A DNA stretch of 64,000 nucleotides. It comes from Tretioscincus oriximinensis. Lineage: Eukaryota > Chordata > Lepidosauria > Squamata > Gymnophthalmidae. The translations under genes and the position numbers were made by a program. The stretch is from positions 1,430,189 to 1,494,188 of the forward strand of contig JAJVDF010000164.1 of assembly GCA_022410635.1 (NCBI GenBank). The letters are read 5' to 3'. This document shows positions 47,279-58,997 of this stretch, piece by piece. Numbering within the stretch: the first letter of the stretch is position 1; each line of letters starts with the position of its first letter. The notes beneath the pieces are model-generated. The model was not told the origin of the DNA and ran no database searches. It worked only from the letters and a program-made list of their open reading frames with translations.

Positions 47279-47956
47279 TGAGGCTGTGTTCCCACTAGGG
47301 GAAAAAATGGGCATGAATTTGACTCTGCACTAGGTGCATAGGTTTCCCAGTAATTCCAAACAGTAAACAATTTTGTCATGCTCCGAACCCTCAGCAACAT
47401 GAGGTTCACTCATAAAACAGTTGCAACTGCAGGTTAACACAATTTATGTTAAGTCTGCACTGGCAATGGTTTGCCATGCCAGTGCTTTAATTTGGCAGCG
47501 TTAATTTTTCCAACAGAGGCCAATCTGAGGGTCTTCTGTCTTCTAGTGAAGCTGGAAGCATACCAAAGGATTGAGACCTACAGCAAGGAGGAAGATCTCA
47601 ACAGATTTCCTCCTGTTTTTGCTGTCTTTTTGCCAGCAGCTTTTAATTTCCAAACCACTGCTCCAACACACACACAAAATTGAACTGCTATCTAAAGGCA
47701 GTAACAGGGACAGTAGGAGATCCACAGAGGAGATCCTCACTGCTATGGATCTTAATCTTTAAGGCTGCTTCTGGCATTGCAAAACTTGTGCAAAACCAGG
47801 GATAAAAAAGGGCTTTTCTTTACCCTGGCCTGACAGGTAACTAAAATGGGGCCAAACTGGGACTGGGATGGAGGGAAAACAGCAAAATGGATTTAGATTC
47901 ACTCCATTGTTTTCCAAATTGCTTATTTCCCCCCAGACAAAATGCAGCCTAAGCCT
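47279..47956. mobile_element. Possible non-autonomous DNA element with AGGCTG ends
   Basis: Left AGGCTGTGTTCCCACTAGGG and right, read inward, AGGCTGCATTTTGTCTGGGG share AGGCTG, TT and CT.GGG, and most differences are transitions. No convincing target duplication. The interior has no recognised content. This may be a decayed relative of the 18306-19485 family of ends. Confidence 0.3.
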
Positions 47957-49484
47957 ATGAAAACAGGGCCAAAGCTGGATCAGGTACAATCCCTTTATGT
48001 GGACAATATGTCTACTTATAATAATCAGGTTGAATAATCAGAATAATGGGAAGGCCCATTTGCTTGAAATCCCAAGAAGGCACTATTTCCTATAGGAGAT
48101 AATACTAAGCAAGAGCTGAATATTAAAACTGTTTAGGATTCTTGTTTTTATTCTTATTCTTAATTATATCCTGATCCTCACCATTACCATTGTTATAATT
48201 ATTATGTATTCCTTTATTTTATACTATACTTGGGAAATCTATTGCAAGGCAAACTAGAATTGTTTGATAAACAACATACCAACAAAACAGAATTTTAATT
48301 GCTGCATACACACACTTCCAGAATAAAGTTTGCTTCCTCCATTCTTTATTTTAATCATTTTTTTTTACCAAGCCATTATTTTAATTCTTTTTATTCTTTG
48401 TAAAGGACATAGATAATAGATGTTAATGCAAAACAGTACATATTTAAATATTACCTTAAAATATTTAAATATTATCTTAATATGTAAGATGCTATTTTTT
48501 ATTTTGTTTCATTGACAAAATACCAGTGATGAATAGCATATAACACTTTACTTAAATACAATCTGGTTTTATTCCTAATTTTCTTGAATAATCCATTGTT
48601 TAACCTGGATGGGTATTTCCCCAATATTTTCTCCATCACACACAAAAGGTTTTAAAAGGTCAAAAATATGTTTGCAACTAATCTCTTTCCTGTTAAAACA
48701 AACAATCCCAGTGCAATTCAGTCTCTCCCTACTTCAGATGCAAAGCATCAGGGAGAAACTGCGGAATCCTGGAACTGAGATGATTTCGTTTTTGACCCAG
48801 AGAAAGAAGTGTCATAATAAGCCACTGCAGGTTTCTCAAATGTGGAAAATGTCAAAGTTATGCATGAAATATCCAATGGGCCATCCCACCCCTCCTCCAC
48901 AATCTAGACCGATTTTCTCAGGCAGCCCTTGATTAGAATAGAAGAACAACAGCTGGGAAAGTAAATCTGTTTTCAGTCCGTTTGCATAATTCCCCCCTCC
49001 CCCCTTTACAGCATCCCTTGGCACCACAAGACTGGCTTTTTGAGTCTGAAAAGGAATATGAACAACAGATGCTGTGTGCTTCTCCATAGCAGGATACAGC
49101 AAAGTGGAAATCGTGGGGTAGAATTCATCTGTGAAATATACTCAACAAGCTAACCAGTTCTGGAGAGCCAAGGTCACAGATCTTCCTGTGAAACTTTATC
49201 TCTCTCCCTCTCTCTCCCTATCTGTCTCATTCTGTAACACCAGCAATTGCATACTTCTCTACAGGCACACATTGTGTGCCTCGTCTGTATTATTTTTTGC
49301 AGATTTACTGACCTGGGAGTATTTTCTTGTTTTGATATAGAATAAAAGGGAAAAAATTCTTCTTTTTTTTTAGAGCCAGAAATAAACTTTCAGTGGAAAA
49401 TTTGCTAATCAGTTGCTAAATTGCTGACATGGGATGATCTGGAAATCAATTAAAATTCTTAATGAAGAAGGACTTGGCATATCA
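47957..49484. other. Unique AT-rich sequence
   Basis: Nothing supported. A CT-rich run lies at 49197-49222. Confidence 0.4.
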
Positions 49485-49488
49485 ATCT

Positions 49489-49580
49489 CCCAGATGCTAC
49501 TGTCCAGCTATTGTTTACAGCTCCTAGGAGCCCCAACATCCAGGGATGATGGGGACTTCAAGTCCATTAAAATAGGGATG
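49489..49580. mobile_element. Partial MITE of the 37616-37700 type
   Basis: CCCAGATGCTACTGTCCAGC and GATGATGGGGACTTCAAGTC followed by AATAGGGATGG recall the same amniote MITE (CCAGATGTT..GGACTACA and TGATGGGAGTTGTAGTCC). Outer termini are lost. Confidence 0.4.
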
Positions 49581-49967
49581 GTAAGAAATAGACCAGGACT
49601 GATTTAATGGATTTGGTCTTCAAAGCAATACCATGCTTTTAAAAATTATGCAAGATGTCTAAAGTATAATCAAGGCTGTTAATCAAAGATAAGTTTTATT
49701 TTAATGCTACAATATATTTCTACAATTGCTTTCAGATTTAATAAAAAAGAGCAAGGCTATAATTAACAAACTATTGCAACCGACTCTAAACTAAGAGGAT
49801 AAAAAAGTTGATCTGTAAAATCTTTAATATTTAGACAGCCTCCCAGTTCTGAAACCTTCATTGAGTGATTCAGCATAAAAAGGTGGGGGAAATATGAGAC
49901 CTGATCTGCAACCCAATCTAAGTGTGCCCCCCTTTCCTCCTGATTGTTCTTGTGGAAGGACTTCACC

Positions 49968-50352
49968 AGCCATCAGTCGCTAAGGAATCCATCTTTCATC
50001 TGGGAGATCGGGTTTCAAAGTCCTGTGTCGGACATGGGGAACCCAACTGTTCGAAAGCATGAATTGCAAGCAATTGCAACTGACTGCAAGTAGATACATG
50101 GGAACCGCCAAGCCTGATGGGGAAGATAGAATGTAAGCCTTTGAGCATAAGTACCCTTGTAAGCCACTATGAGTCCCTTTTAAAGGTGAGAAAAGCAGGT
50201 GTAAGAACCCAGTTCTTCTTCTTCTTCTTCTCCTTCTCCTTCTCCTTCTCCTTCTCCTTCTCCTTCTCCTTCTCCTTCTCCTCCTCCTCCTCCTCCTCCT
50301 TCTTCTCCTTCTCCTTTTCCTTCTCCTTCTCCTTCTCCTTCTCCTTCTTCTC
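49968..50352 (+). mobile_element. TTC-tailed SINE, full length, with expanded tail
   Basis: CAGTCGCTAAGGAATCC, CATCTGGGAGATCGGGTTTC (box B region), TGTTCGAAAGCATGAATTGC, ATACATGGGAACCGCC, GTAAGCCACTATGAGTCCC and AAGAACCCAG match the 616-940 copy closely, followed by a 140 bp pyrimidine tract. It lacks the CACTAGCCTGCAGCTCTAG block found in other copies (internal deletion of ~45 bp). Confidence 0.8.
50213..50352 (+). repeat. 140 bp uninterrupted pyrimidine tract (TTC, TTCTCC, CTC units)
   Basis: Every base from 50213 to 50352 is C or T on the + strand. It runs TTC repeats, then about ten CCTTCT units, then CTC repeats, then CCTTCT again. It arose from the SINE tail. Long open frames encoding only arginine or Lys/Glu here are artefacts of the repeat. 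Confidence 0.95.
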
Positions 50353-50573
50353 ACGGTTGTCAATATTGCAAAAATGCAGTATTTGTAATTTTTGAGACAT
50401 GTTCATTAGAAAGTTTGAAGCAACCCAGTAACTTACCATGCAATAGTTGGGAAGAGAAAATATCTGAATAGGAATTTCAATTAGATTCACATTTTCTCCC
50501 AACAAAGGCAGAGTTAACTAACTACTCTGACTGCAAATTCTGCACTGACATGTCCGATCTACTTATCTGTAAA

Positions 50574-50728
50574 ATTTTATTTATTTATATTTCTATATCA
50601 CCCTATATCTGAAGGGTGATTAACAATAAAAGCCCAAATTAACACACTAAAACATTCACATCTAAAAGTGGGGAAGGGAGAGAGCAGTTTTCAGTCAAAG
50701 GCCAGGCTAAAGAGGAGATTTTCCTTTT
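50574..50728 (-). mobile_element. L2 LINE 3' tail, - strand
   Basis: On the - strand: AGCCTGGCCTTTGACTGAAA, CCCACTTTTAGATGTGAATG, TTAATTTGGGCTTTTATTGT, AATCACCCTTCAGATATAGG, GTGATATAGAAATATAAATA. This is the only L2 tail of the standard type in reverse orientation here. Confidence 0.75.
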
Positions 50729-52129
50729 CCATAGAAGTGTAGCTTTTTAAACATAAAACCAAGTGCTTTTAGTTGTAAGTGTAATGTTTATCCAAACTGA
50801 TGGAAACCCATATAATAATGATTTCTTTTAAACAGCCACCAAATTCAGGTACAATAAAGGATGCTGCACATATTCACACCGCCCTGCGGCCTCATTTCTG
50901 ACCTCAGAGGGCTACTGCTTGTGTGAAAGATAATTAATCATCCATGCTGGCTCAGGCCTGGTCTGTTCCCCTGAGTAGCCTCCACCACTGGTGCCAAATT
51001 GGGCTGAGCAGTGGAGATGATAAACAGGGTATGACATTCAGTCCCATGGATCAGCTGCCTGCACTGGGTTGCTATCCACAAACAGCAAGCTAATTACCTC
51101 GATCTCCCTGCTTCTAAGCAGACATCCATTCCGTCGGTGACAATTTTTCATGCACTAGAACAAGAAACATGCAGTTTCACTTTAAAACAACAGTTCTAGA
51201 ATGAAATATTTATTGTAGCAAAGGAAAAAAGTTCTTGGGTATGAAATCGTTATTTTCCTTCTTTTTTTGTTAAAATAAATTTCCAACGTTTTTTAATAAA
51301 TAAATAAATAAAGGGTATCAAAAATATGAGCTACAAACTTCTAATTTTTTAATGCAAAAGTGAATATTTTCTTCCCCTCTGATCATATTAAGTGATTTCG
51401 TAGTAATGGGGAGAAATAATTTTTTCGCATGCATACGCTTATATATAGAAGTAATTACACTGCTTATTGTATGCTGTGTTTTTTTATTTAGTCATTTCGG
51501 GGGAATTGATAAATGTTGTAAATCATCCTCAAAGCAAATTTGGTGAATAATATTTAATGATGTTTTTGTGGACTGATTTTTCTGCTGATTATTTTAATAT
51601 CTTGTTGTGCATTTTATATACATATTTCCAATTTTTTCTCAAACCAAATTTAGTGAACAGCGTTTACATAATTATGAGTTCTATACAAGATAAACTCAGT
51701 GATTGTACATCCACCAGTTTCTGGAATGGGAACTCCTGGCAGTAGCATCTTCCTTCTCCTCCTCTTTGTTTATTTACTTATTTTGGCAATGTGAACTAGC
51801 TTTTCTGAAAGGTGTTTGTGATTTGTTTGTTTATTACATTTTTTTAAACCTCACCCTTTACCCCTGAGATGCCTAGGATCATATAAACCGTTATAAGCTG
51901 ATAATTAAATCCTAATTCATTGATATCAAGTTAAATTGTGGCAGGTAAGAAGCAAGTAAGATCCTTTTATTATCATTCCTTGCCCCAAATCAATTTTTTC
52001 TGAAGTGTCTTCCTTAGCACTTTCATCTTCCTATTCATTGAAAGCACAGTGGGGACACAAAGGCTTTATTCGCATTAGACCTTTTGAAACAGAATGGTAA
52101 ATGGAATTGAGCATTCCAAATTGAAAACG
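50729..52129. other. Unique sequence including a possible conserved non-coding block
   Basis: 50880-51180 has more balanced base composition than its surroundings and no repeat signature. It carries two TAATTA homeodomain cores (50932-50938 area and 51091-51096). The rest (51240-52129) is AT-rich with nothing recognised. Confidence 0.35.
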
Positions 52130-53000
52130 AAGTGAGGGTTCAAAATGCAGCCAAACCTACCTCAGCGTGCACTCCAGGTTTCAGTCCCCATTTTAGTTTT
52201 GAGCACAGTAGCAAGTGCTCAAATCTGTCCCACAGGAAGCCTGCTGAAGAACCTGTTTTTCCGGTAAGGAAGGGGGGCAAGCAAACAGCTGAGGGAATAT
52301 CAACTAAAGAGCCCTCCGCCCGCCTGCCCCCATTGCTTGTTTGGCTCTTGGCAGTTTGAGGCTGAAAACAGGTTTACGCCAGAGTAGGAAGTGAGTGTGA
52401 CAGCTGGGATCAAGGGGGGGGGGGGGCATCCTTGGGCAACTTTAATCTCTTCCCCCTCTTTCTCCTCTCTCCATCTCTGCCCTCCCTTCTTCCTTTCCTC
52501 CCTCCTTTCTTCCCTTCCGTTCCTTCCTTCATTTTACCCACCCTTCCTTCCCTCCCCCCAGTGACTGATCGCAATTGAGTAGCTGAGGAGAGATGGATGG
52601 ACAGAAGCAAGCATTGGCCTGTCACCTACCTCTACACTCCTTACCTCTCTCTCTCCCAAGCTGCAGAGCTATGCAGGGAAAAGAGGCCACACTTTACACT
52701 CTTTTGCTTTGGTTTCTTAGCAGCTGCCTGACAGAAGCTGCTGCTGCTGTCGCCTGAGCATTGTCTGAATGCAAGTAAATTGGATGACCAAATGGAGCAG
52801 TGATGACGAAAATTTACCACCTACTGCACGTCAGAAATCTGTTGTGTGCATCTTGAGCAACGTGGAATCACTTTGGATACCGTTTTAATGTTAACAGAAT
52901 TAGAATGGTGGACTTTGGATTCGGAGTTGTGCGCACATTAAGGGGCAATGCGCCTGTAGCCATAGGGACCTAGATTGCACATCAAAAACCAAATCATGTG
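52130..53000 (+). other. GC-richer unique block: possible promoter or 5' exon
   Basis: A non-repetitive region with several CpGs. From left to right: TTTTTCCGGTAAGGAAG (donor-like, 52258-52274), a G13 run (52414-52426), a ~115 bp pyrimidine-rich tract ending CCCTCCCCCCAG (acceptor-like, near 52560), then CTGCTGCTGCTGTCGCC and a short frame from ATG at ~52787 reading MTKWSSDDENLPP and ending at a TAA near 52886. I do not recognise any gene. The splice-like signals are suggestive only. Confidence 0.3.
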
Positions 53001-53454
53001 CATAGGTGAATTTTGCCCCCCAGAGTTCAAAGAATTGGGTAAATTTTTGCAAAGCCATTTAAAGCAAATAGCCAACACCACATTTCATAACTGTTGTAAC
53101 TAAATACCACTTTTAATAGCTCCTATGTCAGTTGTCCCTTGGAGGATTTCATTTTCTTTTTGCTTTCCCCACATTAGGATGGCTTGATTGACACACCATC
53201 TAGGAGCACTCGTATTATCTTAGTGTAAGGGAAGCAAAATGAAAAATATGACTTACTTTTTAAAAAGTTGGGGAAAAGCAGCTGGCAAAGTGCTTTACCC
53301 CAATGTTGTGAAATATACCATTTTCTCTGATGTGCTGCACATGCATGGTCTCCAAAACCTGCAACCATGCATACAGGAATGCTTGCTTTTTTCATGTCCA
53401 GGGATCTCATAGGAATGCTCCCCATTCAGGCATCACATTTTTTAATGTGAGATA
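53001..53454. other. Unique sequence, no feature seen
   Basis: Nothing was recognised. An 83-codon - strand frame (53174-53425) has no domain. Confidence 0.4.
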
Positions 53455-54057
53455 TAGGCCACGTCCACACACATGCTAAAGCAATGAATTTTAAGGGTAT
53501 AGCAGGCTAGAGGGGCTCTCGTGTCCTCTTGACTCACCTTCTTTCTTCCCTGCTGGAAAGTTCTGCCACTGGAGGCCTCACTCCAAGGCATGCACCAGTG
53601 TCATGGCAACATCTAGGATGTTGGCATCACGGTGATGTGAAACACACATGCTGCTTCCTGACTGGCTGCTGGAGCATCATCTTACGTAAATTCATGCCAA
53701 GATTTCACTCCATCAGCAAGGAAGGATTCTTGCCGGTTTCTGAACAGTGGAATGGAAGTAGGCTGTGGAAAGCTCTGCCACTGAATTGGGGAGGGACTGG
53801 GAGGGACCACCATTCATTGCGATGGAGCAGACTTCAGGGAACTCCCATCCAGGTTCAAGGCTGTCATGTGGATGCACCATTTCTATTTTCACTTTCCTTA
53901 TGGTAGGATAGCAGCATCCCCAAACTAGTGACCACTATAGTAACTGTATTTTCCTTGTGCTACTGCCATCGTCCTGTGGACAACAGAGCAATGGTCATGT
54001 AATCATTTTATTACTTTATCATCTGTCATGCAATGAAATCATGTGTGTGGATGCTGA
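53455..54057. mobile_element. Probable ~600 bp non-autonomous element with TCCACACACATG ends
   Basis: The left end TAGGCCACGTCCACACACAT and the right end read inward (TTCAGCATCCACACACATG) share a 12-bp exact inverted word, TCCACACACATG (53464-53475 and 54040-54051), just inside the termini. The interior is GC-richer than the flanks. The phrase AAAG(T/C)TCTGCCACTG occurs twice in direct orientation. No target duplication was recognised. The 125-codon open frame inside shows no transposase feature. Confidence 0.45.
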
Positions 54058-55179
54058 ATTTCTTTCTTGCTGTGTTTAATGTCAATTGAATGAATATTCT
54101 TTTTTAATTAATTCTTTTTTAATTAATCCTTTTATAATAGTTTTAGTGCAACTTTCCAACATGTCTGATAGAAGCATCATACTGGCATTTCTCACAAATA
54201 CCTTGAAGAAGAAAAAAACGAAACCTATTTTGAGATGTGGTTTTTATTTTGGAGGACTTGCAATAAAACTCAGCTGGATTCTTCTTGAAATGTTTAAGTG
54301 AATTATTATAGATGCTTTTACATTTCTTCCCTTTATTCCCATCCCACAAAATACTTGCATTGTTTTAAATTTCTTTTTTTTTTTTAAAGAAAATTGAAAT
54401 TTGAAGATCCTGCTTGATTGCAGGGGACAAACCATTTTAAGTGGTAGGAGTTAAGGATGGAAAAATGAAAATCATGTAATTTAATCATGTTCCACAACAA
54501 TGGGTCAAGAAATCTTTCAGGAGCACTGCTGACAGTGATCATTTTTGCATGACAATCTTTGCAGCTGAGAAGATCCAAGATTTTCCTAGTTCCACCCTTT
54601 GTAAAATGTAGGCTTTTCTTATGCTGTATTTCAAAGAGCAAAGCAAACTGTTGACTGGTTTGCATTAAACCAATTAGTTTCTGTAAAACTGGCAGATTAA
54701 ATATTGGATACATATGAATTTCATGTCGTTTTCGGAATAATAGTTCTTAGCCCAAGAGGTTTATGCTTTCTAAAGGAAGCAGGCATCTCGTCCCTGTTTC
54801 CCAGATGGGTAAAAAGTGCTCTTTTAATGTGTAAAAGGGTTTCTTTAAAATAAACAAGACTATGCTTAACAATACTAATGGTCGGCTGTCCTTCTATTGT
54901 TCTACACAGAGGAATTTTATTGTGTTGTGTCATCTGCATTAAATAAAGTGTTATAAACTAATACATTCATTTAGATTTTACTGAAGGTTTAAAAAACAAC
55001 ACTCTCAAAAGGGCTAATTTTTTCTGTGGTCTATAGTGCCTTGTGCTGTAATTTGTATGATCTTTTGTTAATGAATATCTAAACAGATTCAAAATAAAAT
55101 GCATTGCAAGTGACGCTCATATATAAGGACATGCCAGAAGCTGTAGAAAAAAGGTGCTTGACCAAACGCCCTTCCATTC
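54058..55179. other. Unique AT-rich sequence, no feature seen
   Basis: A 15-bp unit TTTTTAATTAATTC is doubled near 54096-54132. No gene or transposon was recognised. Confidence 0.4.
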
Positions 55180-55187
55180 CTCCCACC

Positions 55188-55315
55188 TAGAGTTGCCAGA
55201 TATTACATCATTACATATCAAGAAGGATAAAAGCAGGGGTAAAACTTTAAAAAGAACACTCATTCCGAAAACATTCCCCCTCCAAAAATACAGATGTTGT
55301 ATTTTGGTAACCCTG
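55188..55315. mobile_element. 128 bp hAT-type MITE with perfect 8-bp target duplication
   Basis: Ends: left TAGAGTTGCCAGATATTAC, right read inward CAGGGTTACCAAAATACAAC (inverted over about 15 bp with few mismatches). It is flanked by CTCCCACC at 55180-55187 and 55316-55323, identical over 8 bp. CAGGGTTGCCA-type ends with 8-bp duplications are typical of hAT elements. No coding capacity. The left terminal C has become T. Confidence 0.75.
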
Positions 55316-55323
55316 CTCCCACC

Positions 55324-58300
55324 TCTATGTCATCTCCTGCTACAACTGCCTCCATGTAGCCTTCAAGCAGGAATAGTTTTTTGTCTGCAGTTAATTTTCT
55401 CCACCAGATTATCCTGCTGAAAGGTGAAATCCCGTTGACAACAGTGACACAATTGAATGCAATTAATCAAAGCCATAGTGATGGAGAAAAATGCTTATCA
55501 TGTATGTTTGGTTATGTTTACTTGCTACCAGAGACGAATCTGGAGATCAAACAGGCAATGCTCTGCTTTGCACTACCATTGCTCTACAAGAATGCAAGAA
55601 GTTTCCTGAATTACTGTGGCCCTTCTAGTTCTTCTTCTCATAGTAACCAACCAGCTTCTGCAGGAGGTCTGCTTGGTGGGCATGAAGGCACATTTTCCTC
55701 TGCTGCTCAGAGGCTCCCAACTTACAAAAGCAGGGCATAGATGTTCCAGAAACAACCAAAGGGTTTAAAGAAGCTGAAATTGGACATGCAATGCAATGGA
55801 GAGGTGAATATTTAAATAGCTCTTTATTTATTTTTCTCTTTCCCTTCTCTTCTTTTTTGGTGGGGAGGGCTGCTCTTTTTTGGTTTCTTTGTTTCTTTTT
55901 TTAAAGAAATATCTTAATAAATACCATGGAAGAGACAACAACTTTCCATAGGAAGAATCAAATTATTTAGATGATGATAATAAGTACCATCCCAGAATGG
56001 TACAGCTGTCAACTTCCAGATTTTCTTAGGCTGGAAAGGCAATCTCTTTCTGTGTCTGAGGAGATTCTCCCAATGCCTTTCCCCCTATAGCTTTGACAAA
56101 ATCTGTTTTATGAAAAGGATTATCCCTTCCTCTCAGAAAGGAAAGCTGCAGAACAGACATCCACCTATTCTTCCAAAGCAATCAGCCTGAAAGAACCTTT
56201 TTTGCCACACTCCCATTACCAGCTGCCCTACAGCGGCAGAACTAAACTCCACATAAGTATAAAAGAACTAAAGATTGAGGGTGAAAGATAGGTAAAACAT
56301 GTGCTAGGATTACAAAAAAGAAAAGGAAGCCTGCTTAGCCTGTGTAAGGGCTAATCCCATTAGGTCTGGATGTCTGCATTGCCAAGGAGCCTGTTTGGTA
56401 GAGGGGCAAAGGAGAAAGGAATAGAAGACATTTGGTTGAAGCTGGGAACAGAAACATGTCTATATAACCAGCCACAAATCACTGTCAAAGTTGAAGAAGA
56501 TGCTTTATTCATATTAAAATAAGTCCCCCAGGAGGATAGCCAGCCATACGTTCTTCAATATCTACCAAATGATAATAGGAAGCAAACTGATGCAGCCCCC
56601 TCCAAACCACTGCAGTCTGTGCTTGTGTTTTTTTTTTTCTGTCCCCCAACTAACAGCCAAAGGGAACACTTAATAGCACAAAAGAAAAGGCCACCAGTTT
56701 GGTCAATGTTTTACGACTATATATGTGTTTGTGTGTACGTTGTGTGTTTTCAAATAATGGAAGTACATAACCTATTAGGGTGTCCAATGTGGAATTCTCA
56801 AGAGTAAAAAGAGATTTCATCTTTCTAAATAAGCTATTAAAATAATGTTTACATTATTATCAAAATCTCAAAAAGTATAATTATAAAAACGATTCCTTTT
56901 CTACACTTTTCTTCATTATACTTACGGTTTCTATTTTTAATTTAGAAATGATAACTACATCAAAATACTTGAAACAAAAGAAAGCTACCCAAAGCAGCAG
57001 CAGCAGCAATAATGTATAAAAACAATATAAACTTCGTTTAAAATTATGTAGTCCAACAACACACATTAACATAGCCCAAAATTAAGCAATAGTTAATTTA
57101 TTGATTGCCTTCTCAGTTATAAAGCAACAGAAGCCTAGCTCCATAGATTTAGTTACAGTCTGCAGCAGCATGTCAATGGACCTCTCCCAACCCATTCGGG
57201 GGTATAATCTGGAATAAAGCACATTGCAGAAAGGGTGCAGTGGCACATGCTCCACTTGGTATTTGCTATGTCATAAATGTATGCACATAGCATTTGAAAT
57301 AACTGTCTGACCCATGACAGATAACGATTTGGTGAAATTTATGATAGAGGGGAAAGGCACGTATCTTTATTTTTTAATACACTGGAATTAGTTGTGGTGG
57401 AAATATTGCTGCAGATTGTTGAATGGATTTCCTATACTGTGCCACTCACCCTCTCAGTCCAGATACAATCCTTCCAAAGACAATTGGATGCAGCCTTTTA
57501 TACAGTTCCCAAATACCATCTGTTCAGAAATATACTGGGACCTTTCTCAAAAAGTTTTTTTTTTCAACATTTTGAATAACTGCTTGTAAATATTCTACTG
57601 CCAGTTTATATAGATACGTTTTTTTTTCTTTCCCTTAAGCCTCTGTGTATGTCTCTGTGTATTCACAATTAGAAAAATAATAACCAAAGCATTAGTTGGG
57701 AGAAGGAATAAAATGTATTTTTTTGAAAGCAAATATGATCTTGTGAGATTTTTAAAAAATAAATGTGTGCAAATTCATTTTTCAGTATCTATTATTTGAG
57801 TCATTAGTGCCACTGAATCTTCATCGAGAAAAGTTTGACTGCTTTAAAGAACAGTTTGAAGCTCAAATTCCTTTCACTTTGCCATGAGATAAAAGATGAG
57901 CTGCCGATCCAAGGGATTTGAAATGCATAAGGGAACTCAGGCTATGGCTCTTCTCTTCTTTCTGTCTAAAACTACAAGATGTATTCTGGACAAACCACTT
58001 GACTGCTAATGAACCAAAAATACAAACATGGCTCCTCAATTTGCATTCAGTACCAGAAGAGACCCTCTTCTAATGAGCACTCTTGGTCACCCTTCCCTAG
58101 ATGCTGAAAGGAGAATGTTATTCCTCTAGGGAAGCTGCCACTAAATAAATCTGTAGACTTTGGGTGCCAAATCACATTGTGCTGCATACGACTGGTTTAC
58201 ACGTCCATCAGTGATATTGCTGCGCTCTGCTTGCCATCTCAGTAGGAATCAAAAGGGTAGCAGGCTTTCTCAGAACCTCATACTATACACACACAGAGAT

Positions 58301-58997
58301 TTTAAACCAGTTATGCAAGGGCTGCTCAGCAAGAGGTGCTTCATTTTCTTCTGTTCCTATTTTCCTTCACTACTGTTAGTTGTTGTTTGCTTTCAATAAA
58401 ACAATGCATTTGTTTGGAAACTTCCCAGAAATTCTAAATTAGGCATTGTCAGAAGCTAGAAATACAGTACTTGTAACATGACAGTATAGAAATTGTATTG
58501 TCTCTCTTTTTAAAAGCTAATTCTATTCATGTAGTATTAGAGAAATTTCCTGGTTCCTCCTTTTTTCTACCATGAGATATTTTATACACTTCCTTCAGGT
58601 CACCTCCTTGAAATTCCACTGAAGTTAAAAAAAATTGGGGGAGTTTGTGGTCTCAAACTGACAAAGCTAATTGATGTTTGATGAAGGAATCACTAAGCTA
58701 AACTGGCCAATTCCACTTCTCTAAAATGAAGAGTTAAGGGTATATAAAAGAGGACAGATACATTGTCACCTTCTGTACATGTTCCTCTTCAGATAATAGA
58801 GCACAATACAAAATTCATTCATCTTCTTTTCTTTTTATTTAAGAGAACAACACATACAATAAAACAATGTTAATTCATAAAATCTTTGTGCTAAGGTAAA
58901 GTTTATAAATAGATAATTAAATAATATGAAATAATATTATACTAAATATATTAATTGCATATAAAAACATCATATATGCCCCTCAATATGCAGAAAT
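55324..58997. other. Unique AT-rich sequence
   Basis: No supported gene or clear repeat. A 119-codon frame (55381-55740) lacks any domain. An AGC run lies at 56996-57010. 57195-57235 contains TCTGGAATAAAGCAC..TGCAGAAAGGG, recalling a MITE end of the 44282 type without partner. Confidence 0.4.

Noticed and set aside
49980..50505. Open frames of 92-127 codons around the pyrimidine tract, including a run of about 46 arginines
   Set aside because: They are translations of the TTC/CTC tract in different frames. No codon structure outside the repeat.
53529..53906. 125-codon + frame
   Set aside because: Lies within a probable non-autonomous element. No domain, no DDE-type pattern, no splice context.
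55381..55740. 119-codon + frame
   Set aside because: No domain or conserved-looking splice sites. Treated as chance.
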